A stretch of 45,400 bases of DNA from Listeria valentina (lineage in GTDB: Bacteria; Bacillota; Bacilli; Lactobacillales; Listeriaceae): contig NZ_JAATJW010000014.1 in assembly GCF_011800755.1 (NCBI RefSeq), positions 1 to 45,400 of the forward strand. Direction: 5' to 3'. Below the pieces are notes generated by a model. The model had not been told where the DNA came from, did not search any database, and saw nothing but the letters and a program-made list of their open reading frames with translations. Numbering within the stretch: position 1 is the stretch's first letter; each line of letters begins with the position of its first letter. The position numbers and the translations under genes were made by a program. Positions 1 to 8,984 of this stretch are shown in pieces.

Positions 1-52
1 GATTTTCATTCAAAAAAGGGAAAGAATGAAAGTTTTGCTTGTTGTTAGCTTA
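1..52 (-). ncRNA. lhrC: LhrC-like small RNA, copy A (partial, runs off the left edge)
   Basis: This is the 5' part of a second LhrC-type sRNA unit transcribed leftwards. Read on the minus strand it starts around position 52 and contains the same stem-loop as the complete copy at 154-258: TTTCATTC, a loop with TTTCCC, then GAATGAAA. The rest lies outside the window. The two units repeat with a period of about 206-208 bp. In L. monocytogenes four LhrC copies lie in tandem between cysK and sul, which matches this position downstream of cysK. The 5' end is inferred from the -10 box. Confidence 0.7.
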
Positions 53-119
53 TACATATATAATATCGTTCGAAGAATAAAATTTGCTTTGTATTTCATG
101 AAAATTCACTAAGAAAAAG
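53..119 (-). promoter_or_regulatory. Promoter region of LhrC-like copy A with putative LisR box
   Basis: On the minus strand there is a TATTAT -10 box at 65-60 and no recognisable -35, which suggests an activator-dependent promoter. The block AAAATTCACTAAGAAA at 101-116 (plus strand) is repeated exactly at 307-322, at the same distance from the -10 box in both units. LhrC genes of L. monocytogenes are known to be activated by the LisRK two-component system, so this conserved block is a candidate LisR site (inference). Confidence 0.55.
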
Positions 120-153
120 AAAAACATTTCCTCATTCAATCTTCTATACACAT

Positions 154-258
154 AAAAAACCGATGTGGAAAAAGGGAGTAAACCACATTGGTAAAAAGGG
201 AGTTTTGGGATTTTCATTCAAAAAAGGGAAAGAATGAAAATTGCTTGTTGTTAGCTTA
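154..258 (-). ncRNA. lhrC: LhrC-like small RNA, copy B (complete)
   Basis: About 105 nt, transcribed leftwards. It shows the LhrC layout. First comes a hairpin at 240-211 with 9-bp arms whose loop carries UUUCCC. Next is a single-stranded stretch with CUCCCUUUUU near 204-195. Last is a rho-independent terminator, CCAATGTGG (191-183) and CCACATCGG (168-160), whose loop carries a third CUCCC, followed by six U (159-154). The three C-rich UCCC motifs are what LhrC uses to pair with the ribosome-binding sites of envelope-protein mRNAs in L. monocytogenes. The position downstream of cysK agrees. The exact ends are estimates from the -10 box and the terminator. Confidence 0.8.
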
Positions 259-325
259 TAAACATATAATACCTAACAAAAAAGTGTTCTTGCTGTGGAA
301 ATCATTAAAATTCACTAAGAAAATT
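259..325 (-). promoter_or_regulatory. Promoter region of LhrC-like copy B with putative LisR box
   Basis: The -10 box TATTAT is at 271-266 on the minus strand. The expected -35 position (294-289) reads AGCAAG, far from consensus. The conserved AAAATTCACTAAGAAA block at 307-322 lies about 50 nt upstream of the predicted start, as in copy A. A weak -35 plus a conserved upstream box fits a response-regulator-activated promoter (inference). Confidence 0.55.
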
Positions 326-345
326 ATTTACTTTCTTTTATTTAG

Positions 346-1269
346 TCATTCAAAGTTGTAAAGGGGTGTGCTTAAATAGCGTTCGCCATTACTTGCGACA
401 ATAGCTAAAACTTTTTTCCCTTCGCCAAGTTCCTTCGCTAAATCAAGCGCCGCTTTAATCGTAGCTCCTGAGGAAATCCCAGCAAGGATTCCTTCTTGTT
501 TAGCTACTTCGCGAGCTGTTTCAATCGCATCTTCACTTGAAACTTTTAGTATCTCATCATATACTTTCGTGTCTAGCGTATCTGGAACAAAACCTGCACC
601 GATTCCTTGGATTTTGTGTGGAGAAGGTTCGCCACCACTTAAAACGGGCGACTCTTCCGGTTCAAGCGCATAAATTTTTACATCAGGATAGTTTTTCTTA
701 AGTACATGACCCACGCCAGTAACAGTTCCGCCAGTTCCAACGCCTGCGATAAAGGCATCCAGTCCGTCTTTACCAAACGCTTCCACAATTTCTGGTCCCG
801 TCGTTTCTTCATGAACTTTAGGATTAGCGGGATTATGGAATTGCTGCGGAATAAAGTAACCATTTTCTTTCGCTAGTTCATCAGCTTTGGCAATGGCACC
901 TTTCATACCTTCAACTCCGGGTGTTAGCACAAGCTCAGCACCATAAGCTTGAAGCAATTTACGGCGTTCCAAACTCATCGTTTCGGGCATTACAAAAATC
1001 GCCTTATAACCCTTTGCAGCTGCAACCATCGCTAAACCAATCCCAGTATTTCCACTTGTCGGTTCAATGATTGTATCACCGGGCTTAATCACACCTTCTT
1101 TTTCCGCTTCTTCAAGCATTGCATTGGCAATTCGGTCTTTCACGCTACCACCAGGGTTTTGGAATTCTAGTTTGACATAAACATCAGCGCTGCCCGGCTC
1201 AGGCAAGCGATTTAGCTTCACAATTGGTGTTTGTCCAATTAAATCCGTAATCGAGTTCACAATTTTCAT
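346..1269 (-). CDS. cysK: Cysteine synthase (O-acetylserine sulfhydrylase)
   Basis: A PLP enzyme that makes L-cysteine from O-acetylserine and sulfide in the cytoplasm. The 307-aa length is normal for CysK. Visible motifs are NPGGSVKDR with the PLP-binding Lys44, the substrate loop PTSGNTG near residue 71, and the phosphate-binding [10 protein letters not shown] near residue 177. The start is the ATG preceded by GAGGAG. It has its own promoter and is preceded by the hslO terminator, so it is probably monocistronic. LhrC-like sRNA genes follow it. The cysK-downstream order matches Listeria, where hslO and cysK are neighbours. Identification is certain at family level; CysK versus another O-acetylserine lyase cannot be separated by eye but context favours CysK. 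Confidence 0.95.
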   Translation of the reverse strand: MKIVNSITDLIGQTPIVKLNRLPEPGSADVYVKLEFQNPGGSVKDRIANAMLEEAEKEGVIKPGDTIIEPTSGNTGIGLAMVAAAKGYKAIFVMPETMSLERRKLLQAYGAELVLTPGVEGMKGAIAKADELAKENGYFIPQQFHNPANPKVHEETTGPEIVEAFGKDGLDAFIAGVGTGGTVTGVGHVLKKNYPDVKIYALEPEESPVLSGGEPSPHKIQGIGAGFVPDTLDTKVYDEILKVSSEDAIETAREVAKQEGILAGISSGATIKAALDLAKELGEGKKVLAIVASNGERYLSTPLYNFE

Positions 1270-1303
1270 TTACCTCGCTCCTCACATTCATTTCTATTCT
1301 TAC

Positions 1304-1331
1304 TTTATCTAATCCCGAGTATTCTTGTCAA
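1304..1331 (-). promoter_or_regulatory. cysK promoter
   Basis: On the minus strand a consensus TTGACA (1331-1326) is followed after 16 nt by GATAAA (1309-1304), about 35 nt upstream of the cysK start. I see no clear CymR operator. Confidence 0.6.
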
Positions 1332-1346
1332 ATTTAAAGTTCCTCT

Positions 1347-1375
1347 AAAAAAGCTGCCCAGATAAACTGAGCAGC
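1347..1375 (-). terminator. Rho-independent terminator of coaX-hslO
   Basis: Minus strand: GCTGCTCAG, a short loop, CTGGGCAGC, then six T (1352-1347). It separates hslO from cysK. Confidence 0.85.
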
Positions 1376-1387
1376 TTGTCAAAACCA

Positions 1388-2272
1388 TTATTTAGCTTCT
1401 TGATAAATTTCTTCAAGATCACTTTCCGAAAACTCATAGTGCCGTCTACAGAAATGGCATTCCGTATCTGCACCGTGATCTTCTGTGATCATCGCGCGAA
1501 TTTCATCTTTACCAAGCGACTGAATCGCTGTCCTAAAGCGATCTTTTGAGCAGTTACACTCAAACTTCACTGGTAATTTTTCAAGAATCTGCGCGTTTTC
1601 CTTCCCACCTGCTAGATGTGCGATGATGCTTTCCGGTGTTTCGCCGCTGTCAATCATGCGGGAAACAGTTGGACAGCTTGCCAAATTCCGTTCAATTTCT
1701 TCAATGATCGCTTCATCCGCACCCGGAAGTAGCTGAATCAAAAATCCACCAGCTGCACGAATACTCGTATCTGGGTTCACGAGCACGCCAACCCCAACCG
1801 AAGAATTCACTTGCTCCGAATTCGCCAGATAGTAAGTGAAATCCTCGCCGATTTCACCAGAAACAATCGGAACTTGTCCGGTAAAGTTTTCACCAAAACC
1901 AAGATCCTTCACAACAGAAAGCATCCCTTCCGTTCCAACCCCGCGCCTAACATCAAGCTTGCCATCACTATTCAATTCTTCAAAGTTAACATGCGGGTTC
2001 ATCACATAACCACGAACCGTTCCTTCCGTGTCACCATCCGCAATAATCGTCCCAATCGGACCATTTCCTTCTACTTTCGTTGTAATCTTTTGGTTTTCCT
2101 TTTGCATCGCACCCAAAAATAAAGTCGAAGTCATCGTCCGACCAAGCGCAGCAGAAGCTACCGGCCAAGTATCGTGTCGCTCCTGCGCTTCACGAATCGT
2201 TTCCGTTGTCACCGCCGCATAAATTCGTACATATCCATTATAAGCCAAAGCTTTTACTAAATAATCACTCAT
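1388..2272 (-). CDS. hslO: Hsp33 redox-regulated chaperonin
   Basis: A holdase chaperone activated by oxidative stress; in reducing conditions a zinc ion holds it inactive. The 294-aa protein carries the four zinc cysteines as CxC (Cys239, Cys241) and CxxC (Cys272, Cys275) in the C-terminal switch, with the usual Hsp33 N-terminal body. The start ATG has TAAGGAG upstream. It lies 15 nt after coaX in the same direction and ends before a strong terminator, so it is the last gene of a coaX-hslO operon. The Bacillus order ftsH-coaX-hslO-cysK is conserved here. Confidence 0.95.
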   Translation of the reverse strand: MSDYLVKALAYNGYVRIYAAVTTETIREAQERHDTWPVASAALGRTMTSTLFLGAMQKENQKITTKVEGNGPIGTIIADGDTEGTVRGYVMNPHVNFEELNSDGKLDVRRGVGTEGMLSVVKDLGFGENFTGQVPIVSGEIGEDFTYYLANSEQVNSSVGVGVLVNPDTSIRAAGGFLIQLLPGADEAIIEEIERNLASCPTVSRMIDSGETPESIIAHLAGGKENAQILEKLPVKFECNCSKDRFRTAIQSLGKDEIRAMITEDHGADTECHFCRRHYEFSESDLEEIYQEAK

Positions 2273-2287
2273 GTATTTCTTGTCTCC

Positions 2288-3055
2288 TTAAGATTTATTT
2301 CGTTGATAAAGCAAGTTCAACCCTTTTAGTGTAAGGAAGGGATCGACCACATCAACTAGTTCCGACTTCTCGGTAATAAACCGCGCAAGCCCTCCAGTAG
2401 CAACTACCGTTGGCTTCGAATCCGTTTCTCGCATCATTTCTCGAATAATGCCCTCACACTGCCCGATGAAGCCATAAAAAATCCCAGCTTCCATCGCGCT
2501 GACCGTTGACTTACCAATCACATTTTCCGGTTCCGTGATATCGACCCGTGGCAACTTTGCCGTCTTCGTATAAAGCGCCTCCGTCGAAATCATAATCCCC
2601 GGTGCAATCACTCCGCCGCGATACATGCCTTTGTCATCAATATAGCAAAAAGTAGTTGCCGTTCCAAAATCCACAACAATCGCCGGTTTCCCGTATTCAT
2701 GAATCGCTGCAACAGCATTCACGATTCGGTCTGCTCCCACTTCACGCGGATTATCCACTTTCAAATTGAGGCCCGTCTTGATTCCCGGTCCAACAACAAG
2801 CGGTTCAATCTCGAAATAGCGGCGACACATAGTCGTGATTGCATGCATGACGGGCGGCACAACCGAACAAATGGTTATCGCATTTACATCAGTTGGCTTA
2901 AGTCTTGCTTGCTGAAAGAAACCCAAAACAAGCATCCCAAGCTCATCCGCTGTTCTTGCCTTATCCGTCGCCATCCGAAATGTCTGCACAAGCTTATCTG
3001 ACTGATAAATCCCAAGCGTACAATTTGTGTTCCCAACATCAATCACTAAAATCAT
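2288..3055 (-). CDS. coaX: Type III pantothenate kinase
   Basis: Phosphorylates pantothenate, the first step of coenzyme A synthesis. The 255-aa protein has the ASKHA-fold phosphate loop [10 protein letters not shown] at residues 6-15, the GADR motif (VGADRIVNA) and the second phosphate motif DFGTATTF. All are typical of CoaX rather than CoaA. Its own promoter lies just upstream, between it and the ftsH terminator, and it is followed closely by hslO. Confidence 0.95.
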   Translation of the reverse strand: MILVIDVGNTNCTLGIYQSDKLVQTFRMATDKARTADELGMLVLGFFQQARLKPTDVNAITICSVVPPVMHAITTMCRRYFEIEPLVVGPGIKTGLNLKVDNPREVGADRIVNAVAAIHEYGKPAIVVDFGTATTFCYIDDKGMYRGGVIAPGIMISTEALYTKTAKLPRVDITEPENVIGKSTVSAMEAGIFYGFIGQCEGIIREMMRETDSKPTVVATGGLARFITEKSELVDVVDPFLTLKGLNLLYQRNKS

Positions 3056-3087
3056 GAATCGTCCTACTTTCTCCAGAGATCTCTCGT

Positions 3088-3117
3088 ATCATATCACTAA
3101 GCCAATCCTGCTGTCGA
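3088..3117 (-). promoter_or_regulatory. coaX-hslO promoter
   Basis: Minus strand: TCGACA (3117-3112), 18-nt spacer, TATGAT (3093-3088). It lies between the ftsH terminator and the coaX start. Confidence 0.6.
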
Positions 3118-3133
3118 TTAATCTGTTTGGTTT

Positions 3134-3166
3134 AAAAAGGACTAAGCCGATTTCTCGACCTAGCCC
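3134..3166 (-). terminator. ftsH terminator
   Basis: Minus strand: a 12-bp stem, GGGCTAGGTCGA with TCGGCTTAGTCC (three G-U pairs), loop GAAA, then five T. It lies directly after the ftsH stop codon. Confidence 0.85.
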
Positions 3167-3173
3167 TTCACAT

Positions 3174-5294
3174 TTATTCGTTGTCTTTCTTGTTATCCTT
3201 ATCATCATCCTCAGTTTGAGTTTGATCGGCATCCGAATTCGCTTCTTCCTGAATTTCCTTATCCTCTGCTTCGAATTTTTCAGTTGCTTCTTCGCGTTCA
3301 ACTTTATCTTCCACGCTCGCATCCTGTTTTTCTTCCGCAAAAGATTTCGCGTCTTCAGTTTGCGTTTCCGCTTGTTCTTCCTTTTCAGAAGGATACTCAT
3401 CTTGAGCTTCCTTATCAAGATCTGGAGGCATAACCCCGTCATCGAACAATGAACGAATTTGACGCGCATCAAGTGTTTCAACTTCAAGCAATGTTTCTGC
3501 GATCAGTTTATGTTGCGCTTGGTGTTCTAGAATAATATTTTTAGCACGGTCATAGCAATAACGAATAATGCTTTGAACTTCCGTGTCAATCTCATAAGCA
3601 ATTTTATCTGAGAAGTCTTGCCCGTTTCCAAAATCGCGTCCCATAAAGACTTGTCCGTTTCCAGAAGTGAACTGAAGCGGGCCAATCTTATCACTCATAC
3701 CCCATTCAGTAACCATCCGGCGAGCAATCTCAGTTGCCCGTTCAAAGTCATTACTTGCACCAGTCGTTACTTCGCCAAATGTAATCTCTTCGGCAACGCG
3801 ACCACCAAGTAATCCAGTAATCCGGTCAAGCAATTCTGGTTTGCTCATCAAGAAGCGATCTTCTTTTGGAAGCATAACGGCATAACCGCCAGCTTGTCCA
3901 CGTGGAACAATCGTAACCTTATGAACCGTTTCCGCTTCATCTAGCACCATCCCAACGATTGTATGCCCACTTTCGTGATAAGCCACAACGCGTCGTTCTT
4001 TTGGTGAGATCACGCGGTTTTTCTTCGCTGGTCCGGCAATTACCCGGTCAGTTGCTTCATCAATATCACTCATATCAACTTGCTTCTTATCTGCCCGAGC
4101 AGCCACAAGCGCGGCTTCGTTCAGTAAGTTTTCAAGATCGGCACCCGAGAACCCTGGAGTTCGCTGTGCGATAGCTTTCAAATCAACGCTTTTCGCAAGT
4201 GGTTTGTTTCTTGCGTGAACACGAAGTACTGCTTCACGTCCTTTAACATCTGGGCGATCAACCATAATTTGACGGTCAAAACGTCCTGGGCGAAGAAGAG
4301 CTGGGTCAAGTACATCTGCGCGGTTGGTTGCCGCGATGATGATAATTCCTTCGTTTCCACCAAAACCATCCATTTCAACAAGAAGTTGGTTTAAGGTTTG
4401 TTCACGTTCATCGTGACCGCCGCCCATACCAGCTCCACGCTGACGACCAACTGCATCAATTTCATCGATGAAAATGATACATGGCGCGTTTTTCTTCGCA
4501 TTTTCAAATAAATCACGGACACGGCTTGCACCGACACCGACAAACATTTCAACAAAATCAGAACCACTGATCGAGAAGAACGGTACGCCAGCTTCGCCTG
4601 CAACAGCACGAGCTAAGAGCGTTTTACCAGTTCCTGGAGGTCCAACAAGAAGTACCCCTTTTGGAATACGTGCCCCAAGGTCAGAAAACTTACGTGGATC
4701 CTTCAAGAATTCAACAACTTCAACAAGTTCTTGTTTTTCTTCATCTGCACCCGCTACATCTGTAAAACGGACTTTCTTCTTATCGTCATTGTAAAGTTTC
4801 GCTTTGCTTTTCCCAAAGCTCATCACTTTACCACCGCCACCGCCTTGCGATTGGCTCATTAAGAAGAAGAACAGAATGATGATAATCAAGAATGGAATAA
4901 TGGAAGAGAAGAACGTTACCCAACCGCTATTTTGCTTAGCTGGCACTACTTCCATTTTAGTTTTATTGTCATCCGCAGCCGTTTGAACTTCTTTTAACAG
5001 TGAATCACTGTTAATGGCATACGTTGTGAAAGCTGTATCACTTTTATTTTGTCCTAAACCTGAAGATTTTTCTTTTGAACTATCAGAAGACTTAAAATCT
5101 CCCTCAATAGTATAAACGCTTCGATCGGGTTGAATCGTAAATGATTTGACATCCCCATCTTGTAGCTTCGTCATAAATTCGTTATAGCTGATATCTTTCG
5201 CAGCCTCTTTATTGGTATTAAAGGAAGCAACAATCCCGATAATCACGAGAAAAATTATGACATAAAATATCGCATTTCTAAAAAATCTGTTCAT
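3174..5294 (-). CDS. ftsH: ATP-dependent zinc metalloprotease FtsH
   Basis: A membrane-anchored AAA+ protease for quality control of membrane and regulatory proteins. Order along 706 aa: transmembrane segment at about 8-25, extracytoplasmic domain, second transmembrane segment at about 127-146, AAA module with Walker A GPPGTGKT (218-225), Walker B IIFIDEID (273-280) and SRH, then the peptidase with zinc motif HESGH (440-444). The C-terminus is an unusually long, strongly acidic Glu/Asp/Lys tail of about 70 residues after the peptidase domain. The start has GGAGGAGG upstream. It follows tilS-hprT as in Bacillus. Confidence 0.97.
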   Translation of the reverse strand: MNRFFRNAIFYVIIFLVIIGIVASFNTNKEAAKDISYNEFMTKLQDGDVKSFTIQPDRSVYTIEGDFKSSDSSKEKSSGLGQNKSDTAFTTYAINSDSLLKEVQTAADDNKTKMEVVPAKQNSGWVTFFSSIIPFLIIIILFFFLMSQSQGGGGGKVMSFGKSKAKLYNDDKKKVRFTDVAGADEEKQELVEVVEFLKDPRKFSDLGARIPKGVLLVGPPGTGKTLLARAVAGEAGVPFFSISGSDFVEMFVGVGASRVRDLFENAKKNAPCIIFIDEIDAVGRQRGAGMGGGHDEREQTLNQLLVEMDGFGGNEGIIIIAATNRADVLDPALLRPGRFDRQIMVDRPDVKGREAVLRVHARNKPLAKSVDLKAIAQRTPGFSGADLENLLNEAALVAARADKKQVDMSDIDEATDRVIAGPAKKNRVISPKERRVVAYHESGHTIVGMVLDEAETVHKVTIVPRGQAGGYAVMLPKEDRFLMSKPELLDRITGLLGGRVAEEITFGEVTTGASNDFERATEIARRMVTEWGMSDKIGPLQFTSGNGQVFMGRDFGNGQDFSDKIAYEIDTEVQSIIRYCYDRAKNIILEHQAQHKLIAETLLEVETLDARQIRSLFDDGVMPPDLDKEAQDEYPSEKEEQAETQTEDAKSFAEEKQDASVEDKVEREEATEKFEAEDKEIQEEANSDADQTQTEDDDKDNKKDNE

Positions 5295-5604
5295 TCCTTA
5301 CCTCCTCCCACGCAAGAGCCTGGACTAATCGTTTCAAAAGTTTTTCAAAGGAGCGGTTACTAGTACCTTTCCCTAGATTTTTCCGAAAAACACATCCGAG
5401 TTTGTAACCTCTTACGAAGATTCATGAATTAATATTTTTTAAACTTACAAATAAGTATGTTAACTGAAAAACTAAGACTAATCATAGCACAACGAATTCG
5501 CCTTGCCTACTATTTTGCACGGTTTTTTAGGCAATTTCTTTCACGTTAAAATCAGCCTTCTTTTCTATATTTTACCGAAAAAAGAAAGGAAAGTGAAATA
5601 GAAA
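5295..5604 (-). promoter_or_regulatory. ftsH upstream region with candidate promoter
   Basis: This 310-nt AT-rich stretch holds no gene. A candidate minus-strand promoter is TAGGCA (5510-5505), 17-nt spacer, TATGAT (5487-5482), giving a leader of about 180 nt to ftsH. After hprT there is only an imperfect A/T-rich hairpin (about 5542-5592) without a clean T-run, so read-through from tilS-hprT is possible. Confidence 0.45.
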
Positions 5605-7545
5605 TCATTCTGCATAAATTTCTGGTTTTAAAATCCCAATATAAGGAAGATTACGGTATTTTTCTGCAAAATCCAAACCATAACCGACAACAAATTCATT
5701 TGGAACAATAAAGCCGACATAATCAGCATGAATATCAACATTCCGACCTTCTGGTTTATCAAGCAACGTCACAAGTTTAACTGATTTTGCTTTACGATAT
5801 TTAAGCATCTCTACTAGATAGCTAAGCGTTCTACCGCTATCGACAATATCTTCTACCACCAAAACTTCTCTTCCTTCAACAGATGTATTTAAATCCTTGA
5901 TGATTTTCACTTCTCCTGAAGAAACCATTCCATTCCCGTAACTGGAAACATCCATAAAATCCATCTCTAGATACGTATCTATTCGTTTCAGCAAATCTGT
6001 CATAAAAGGAGTCGCTCCCTTTAAAATACCAATCACAAGCGGATTTCGTCCTTCATATTCCGTTGTTAGCTCCACACCAAGTTCACGAATTTTTTCTTGA
6101 ATTCTCTCTTCACTGATCAGTACTTTCTGAATATCGTCATGCATACTCATTTTTCCTCCTAAATTTTTGCGGTATCTAATAATATACTGTTTTTTTTCGC
6201 GACTCGGTTTTGTATCTTGATTTGATTTCTTGATGCCGGGAATCCATAAAATTCGTCCCGTAAAATCTGTCACAATCGGAATGCTGTCCCGCAAATGACG
6301 GGGAACTTTTTCCGTAATCAAAATTTCCTTTATCTTTTTGGTGCCGCCGCTTCCCTTGAGCTTCATTTTATCGCCAGAAAGGCGCGTTCGAACAATGAGC
6401 GGAAGCGTCACTTCATCTGCGTTTACGATGATGCCATCTAATCCTGATATCTCAACACTTGAACTTTTTTGCCGCATCTTGAGTTCCGAACCGTCACGCA
6501 AAACAATTCGATCTCCTGCTTCCATCTGATAATAAAATTCCTGATTTTTCTGCTCTACTGGGAAAAAGCCTTCAATCCGCTCATAAACCCGGCGAATCTC
6601 TAATCCCTTTGGCAAATTCAACTTTGCAGAAGGATTATCGCTTTCGACCAACTCTAAAACAGCTTGGACATTCCGCGCAGAAATCTCTTTCATTTCAGCG
6701 TTTTTATACAGATAATTTAATAGTAAATGAATTAAGCGACGTTGTAAAGGAAAGGCCGCACTTTTTATCCCGGAAATTTGAAGTTCCACTCCACTTGATT
6801 TTATTTCGCCATATTCCGCAAATTTTTGTTTTGCCAGTTCATCCAAAAAATCCATATCTTCTTGTAGTTCAGTCGAAAATCGAGCAAAATGTTCTGCCAC
6901 ACGTGGATTTTCTTTTTTCAAAAAAGGAAGCAGTTCCCGCCGGTAGCGGTTCCGCGTGTAAAACGGGCTGTCATTGGTTTCGTCCACAAAATAGTGCAGC
7001 CCCACCGCCTGTGCATAAGTCAAAATCGTTTCTTTTGTCTCTTCTAGAAACGGACGAATGAGCTTCCCAGAACTAAACGGGCGAATCGCTCTCATACCTG
7101 CATACCCGCTCCCAAAGCTCCCACGAACAAGCCGCATCAAAATCGTTTCTACTTGATCATCAGCGTGATGTGCAAGAACTAATTTATCAAAGCCTTGTTC
7201 TGCAACAATCGATTCAAAAAACGCATAACGCGCGTGACGCGCTGCTTCTTCAAAAGTCATCTTCATTTCCGCTTGAAGCTTTTTAATGTCGACTCGTTTG
7301 CTGTAAAACGGCACATGCTGTTCCTTCGCAAATTGTTCCAAGTATTCTTTTTCATCAATACTTTCCGCTCGGAGCGCGTGATCAAGGTGTGCAATACTCA
7401 CATTTCCTTTATAGCGTTCAAGCAAAAAATGCAGCAACGCGAAAGAATCCGGTCCTCCGGAAACTGCCACAAGCAATTTCTCATCTGGCCGGATTAAATC
7501 ATGCTTTAGAATAAAGTTTTCGATACGCCTTGAAAATTCATCCAT
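5605..7545 (-). CDS. tilS/hprT: Bifunctional tRNA(Ile) lysidine synthetase / hypoxanthine phosphoribosyltransferase
   Basis: One 646-aa reading frame joins two enzymes that are separate in Bacillus. The N-terminal TilS part has the PP-loop SGGPDS (29-34); it converts the wobble cytidine of tRNA-Ile(CAU) to lysidine, an essential step. The C-terminal part, from about residue 466, is a complete HPRT of 181 aa with the PRPP motif [11 protein letters not shown] at about 564-574; it salvages hypoxanthine and guanine. The fusion is established for Listeria. The junction still contains a strong Shine-Dalgarno and two Met codons (6160-6142), so free HPRT may also be made. No stop codon or frameshift lies between the two parts. 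The start ATG has AGAAAGG upstream. Confidence 0.95.
   Translation of the reverse strand: MDEFSRRIENFILKHDLIRPDEKLLVAVSGGPDSFALLHFLLERYKGNVSIAHLDHALRAESIDEKEYLEQFAKEQHVPFYSKRVDIKKLQAEMKMTFEEAARHARYAFFESIVAEQGFDKLVLAHHADDQVETILMRLVRGSFGSGYAGMRAIRPFSSGKLIRPFLEETKETILTYAQAVGLHYFVDETNDSPFYTRNRYRRELLPFLKKENPRVAEHFARFSTELQEDMDFLDELAKQKFAEYGEIKSSGVELQISGIKSAAFPLQRRLIHLLLNYLYKNAEMKEISARNVQAVLELVESDNPSAKLNLPKGLEIRRVYERIEGFFPVEQKNQEFYYQMEAGDRIVLRDGSELKMRQKSSSVEISGLDGIIVNADEVTLPLIVRTRLSGDKMKLKGSGGTKKIKEILITEKVPRHLRDSIPIVTDFTGRILWIPGIKKSNQDTKPSREKKQYIIRYRKNLGGKMSMHDDIQKVLISEERIQEKIRELGVELTTEYEGRNPLVIGILKGATPFMTDLLKRIDTYLEMDFMDVSSYGNGMVSSGEVKIIKDLNTSVEGREVLVVEDIVDSGRTLSYLVEMLKYRKAKSVKLVTLLDKPEGRNVDIHADYVGFIVPNEFVVGYGLDFAEKYRNLPYIGILKPEIYAE
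6142..6160 (-). promoter_or_regulatory. Internal ribosome-binding site at the TilS/HprT junction
   Basis: Minus strand: AGGAGG at 6160-6155, then ATG at 6150-6148 and a second in-frame ATG at 6144-6142. The second ATG is 10 nt from the Shine-Dalgarno. Starting here would give a stand-alone HPRT (5605-6150) of normal length. The motif looks like the relic, possibly still active, of an ancestral hprT start. Whether it is used is inference. Confidence 0.6.
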
Positions 7546-7563
7546 TCTAAAAACCTTTCTTCC

Positions 7564-7591
7564 AAAATAAGGATGGGTAAAATGCCCATCC
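7564..7591 (-). terminator. Hairpin terminator after yabR
   Basis: Minus strand: GGATGGG, a short loop, CCCATCC, then TTATTTT. It lies between the S1-domain gene and tilS. The imperfect T-run suggests partial termination. Confidence 0.65.
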
Positions 7592-7617
7592 TTACCGTTT
7601 CGTTTATGAATATACGC

Positions 7618-8040
7618 TTAGCCTCGTCTTGCTCCTCGGCCGCCGCGTTTTGATTCCGTTTGGCGCTTGATAGTTGACAATCTTTCATCACTATCTTTCA
7701 AGAATTTAGCCATTATGTCTTCAAAATCTTCAGGCTGTTTGGACTGAGCAGCTGGCTTCTTGTTATACTTTGGCTTCCGGTCATAGTTACGTTCTGGACG
7801 CGGACGATCAACCGCTTTACGGATTGAAAGGCCAATCTTACCGTCATCTCCAACGTTCATAACTTTTACCGTCACTTCATCCCCAACCGATAAAATGTCA
7901 TTAATATCTTTTACATAATTATCTGCGACTTCACTAATATGAACTAAACCGGTTTTTCCACCTTCCAGCTCAACAAACGCTCCAAAATTGGTAATCCCTG
8001 TAACTTTCCCTTGTACTTTGTTGCCTACTTCGATCGACAT
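7618..8040 (-). CDS. yabR: S1-domain RNA-binding protein (YabR family, general stress protein 13-like)
   Basis: A 140-aa protein with one N-terminal S1 RNA-binding domain (residues about 5-75, with GKVTGITNFGAFVEL and GLVHISE). A basic Arg/Lys-rich tail ends in GGRGARRG. The family is thought to associate with ribosomes or RNA; the precise role is not established. The start ATG is preceded by GGAGGAAGC. It has its own promoter and a terminator after it. In Bacillus spoIIE sits between yabR and tilS; it is missing here. Identification is clear, function is general. Confidence 0.9.
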   Translation of the reverse strand: MSIEVGNKVQGKVTGITNFGAFVELEGGKTGLVHISEVADNYVKDINDILSVGDEVTVKVMNVGDDGKIGLSIRKAVDRPRPERNYDRKPKYNKKPAAQSKQPEDFEDIMAKFLKDSDERLSTIKRQTESKRGGRGARRG

Positions 8041-8082
8041 AAAAAAAAGCTTCCTCCTTAATTTTTCACTCTATACAGCCTA

Positions 8083-8110
8083 ATTATAACGATTTAAAAA
8101 AACGTGTCAA
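8083..8110 (-). promoter_or_regulatory. yabR promoter
   Basis: Minus strand: TTGACA (8110-8105), 16-nt spacer, TATAAT (8088-8083). Both boxes match consensus exactly. Confidence 0.8.
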
Positions 8111-8138
8111 ACACCTGAATTTGTTCAAACAGGCGTTT
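8109..8138 (-). terminator. Probable divIC terminator overlapping the yabR -35 box
   Basis: Minus strand: AAACGCCTG, a 12-nt loop, CAGGTGTTT (9 bp, one G-U pair). A T7 run follows after GACACG. The stem overlaps the divIC stop region and its 3' arm overlaps the yabR -35, so termination and initiation share bases. The gap before the T-run lowers confidence. Confidence 0.45.
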
Positions 8139-8523
8139 ACTCAGATTTTTCCTTTTTCTTTTCATTCGGAGTATTAAAGATGATTTCCCCTTCTTTCGAT
8201 AAATAATACTCACTGCGAGCAAGTTTTGCGATGTAATCATCATCATGCAGCTTGCTAATTTCACCTTTCAACTGTTTTTCCTCCAGCTTAGCGTTTGCAA
8301 GTTTTTTCTCCACTTTCACTTTTTCAGCTTTTTTATCTTGTAAAAGCATTGTTTGCTTCGTATAAAGCACGAAGAGAGCAGAAAAAACAACAGCAACGGC
8401 AACAAGAAGCACAGCCAGTCTTCTGGCTAGGGCAACACGGCGTCTATTTCTAGCTTTATTAAACGTTTCTTTATCTTTAATATAGCGATTTTGCATACGC
8501 GTAACCGTCTTCTTCTCGTTCAT
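8137..8523 (-). CDS. divIC: Cell division protein DivIC (septum formation initiator family)
   Basis: A divisome component that acts with FtsL and DivIB at the septum. The small protein has a basic cytoplasmic N-terminus, one transmembrane segment and then an extracytoplasmic coiled coil rich in Lys/Glu/Leu (DKKAEKVKVEKKLANAKLEE). I start it at the second ATG of the frame (8523; 128 aa) because GGAGGT lies 6 nt upstream of that codon and overlaps the first ATG at 8538. Bacillus has yabP and yabQ (sporulation) between rqcP and divIC; they are absent here. Confidence 0.9.
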   Translation of the reverse strand: MNEKKTVTRMQNRYIKDKETFNKARNRRRVALARRLAVLLVAVAVVFSALFVLYTKQTMLLQDKKAEKVKVEKKLANAKLEEKQLKGEISKLHDDDYIAKLARSEYYLSKEGEIIFNTPNEKKKEKSE

Positions 8524-8584
8524 GCCCTGCACCTCCATAAGCCTTCAGCTGAAACCTAATCAGATTGAAAGGATTCTTATAAAG

Positions 8585-8613
8585 ATAATATCAATAAATT
8601 CACAATTTGTCCA
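8585..8613 (-). promoter_or_regulatory. divIC promoter
   Basis: Minus strand: TGGACA (8613-8608), 17-nt spacer, TATTAT (8590-8585). It lies after the rqcP terminator and upstream of divIC. Confidence 0.65.
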
Positions 8614-8660
8614 TCGTCATCTAATCGAATCCAACACCTTTTTTTGATTTTTTTCACAAG

Positions 8661-8684
8661 AAAAAACGGCCACATTAGCGACCG
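8661..8684 (-). terminator. Terminator overlapping the rqcP stop codon
   Basis: Minus strand: CGGTCGC, loop TAAT, GTGGCCG (two G-U pairs), then six T. The rqcP stop codon lies inside the hairpin. Confidence 0.8.
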
Positions 8685-8968
8685 CTTTCTCCATTTTCTT
8701 GACCATTTCGTACTTCACTTACAATTTTATACATTTCTGTCGCAGCTTCTTTACGCGCATTTTCCTCTAAGCGCTCTACAACAGCCGTCACCGTCTTAGG
8801 TCCAAAACGAATGACAAGTTCATCGCCAGGTTTTACATTGGTTCCTGGTTTTGCGACAGTTCCATTGATCATAATCCGACCTTTTTCTGCCACTTCCTTT
8901 GCGACAGTTCGCCGTTTAATCAGTCTTGAAACCTTCAAAAATTTATCCAAACGCATAACTTGAGCCAT
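8675..8968 (-). CDS. rqcP: RNA-binding S4 domain protein RqcP (YabO family)
   Basis: RqcP works with RqcH on stalled 50S subunits to add C-terminal alanine tails in ribosome-associated quality control. The protein is almost entirely one S4 domain (MRLDKFLKVSRLIKRR, then KGRIMINGTVAKPGTNVKPGDEL). I start at 8968 (97 aa) because GGTGG lies 7 nt upstream; an ATG at 8974 is too close to it. A third Met (MRLDK) corresponds to the Bacillus YabO start and cannot be excluded. It lies 10-20 nt after the flippase gene, in one operon with it. Confidence 0.9.
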   Translation of the reverse strand: MAQVMRLDKFLKVSRLIKRRTVAKEVAEKGRIMINGTVAKPGTNVKPGDELVIRFGPKTVTAVVERLEENARKEAATEMYKIVSEVRNGQENGESGR

Positions 8969-8984
8969 CTTCATTCCACCTTTA

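Noticed and set aside
3027-3487. Open frames antisense or alternative to ftsH and coaX
   Set aside because: They are frame shadows of the acidic FtsH tail and of coaX; no start signals and no recognisable product.
5540-5600. Terminator after hprT
   Set aside because: Hairpin is AT-rich with a bulge and has no T-run in the right place.
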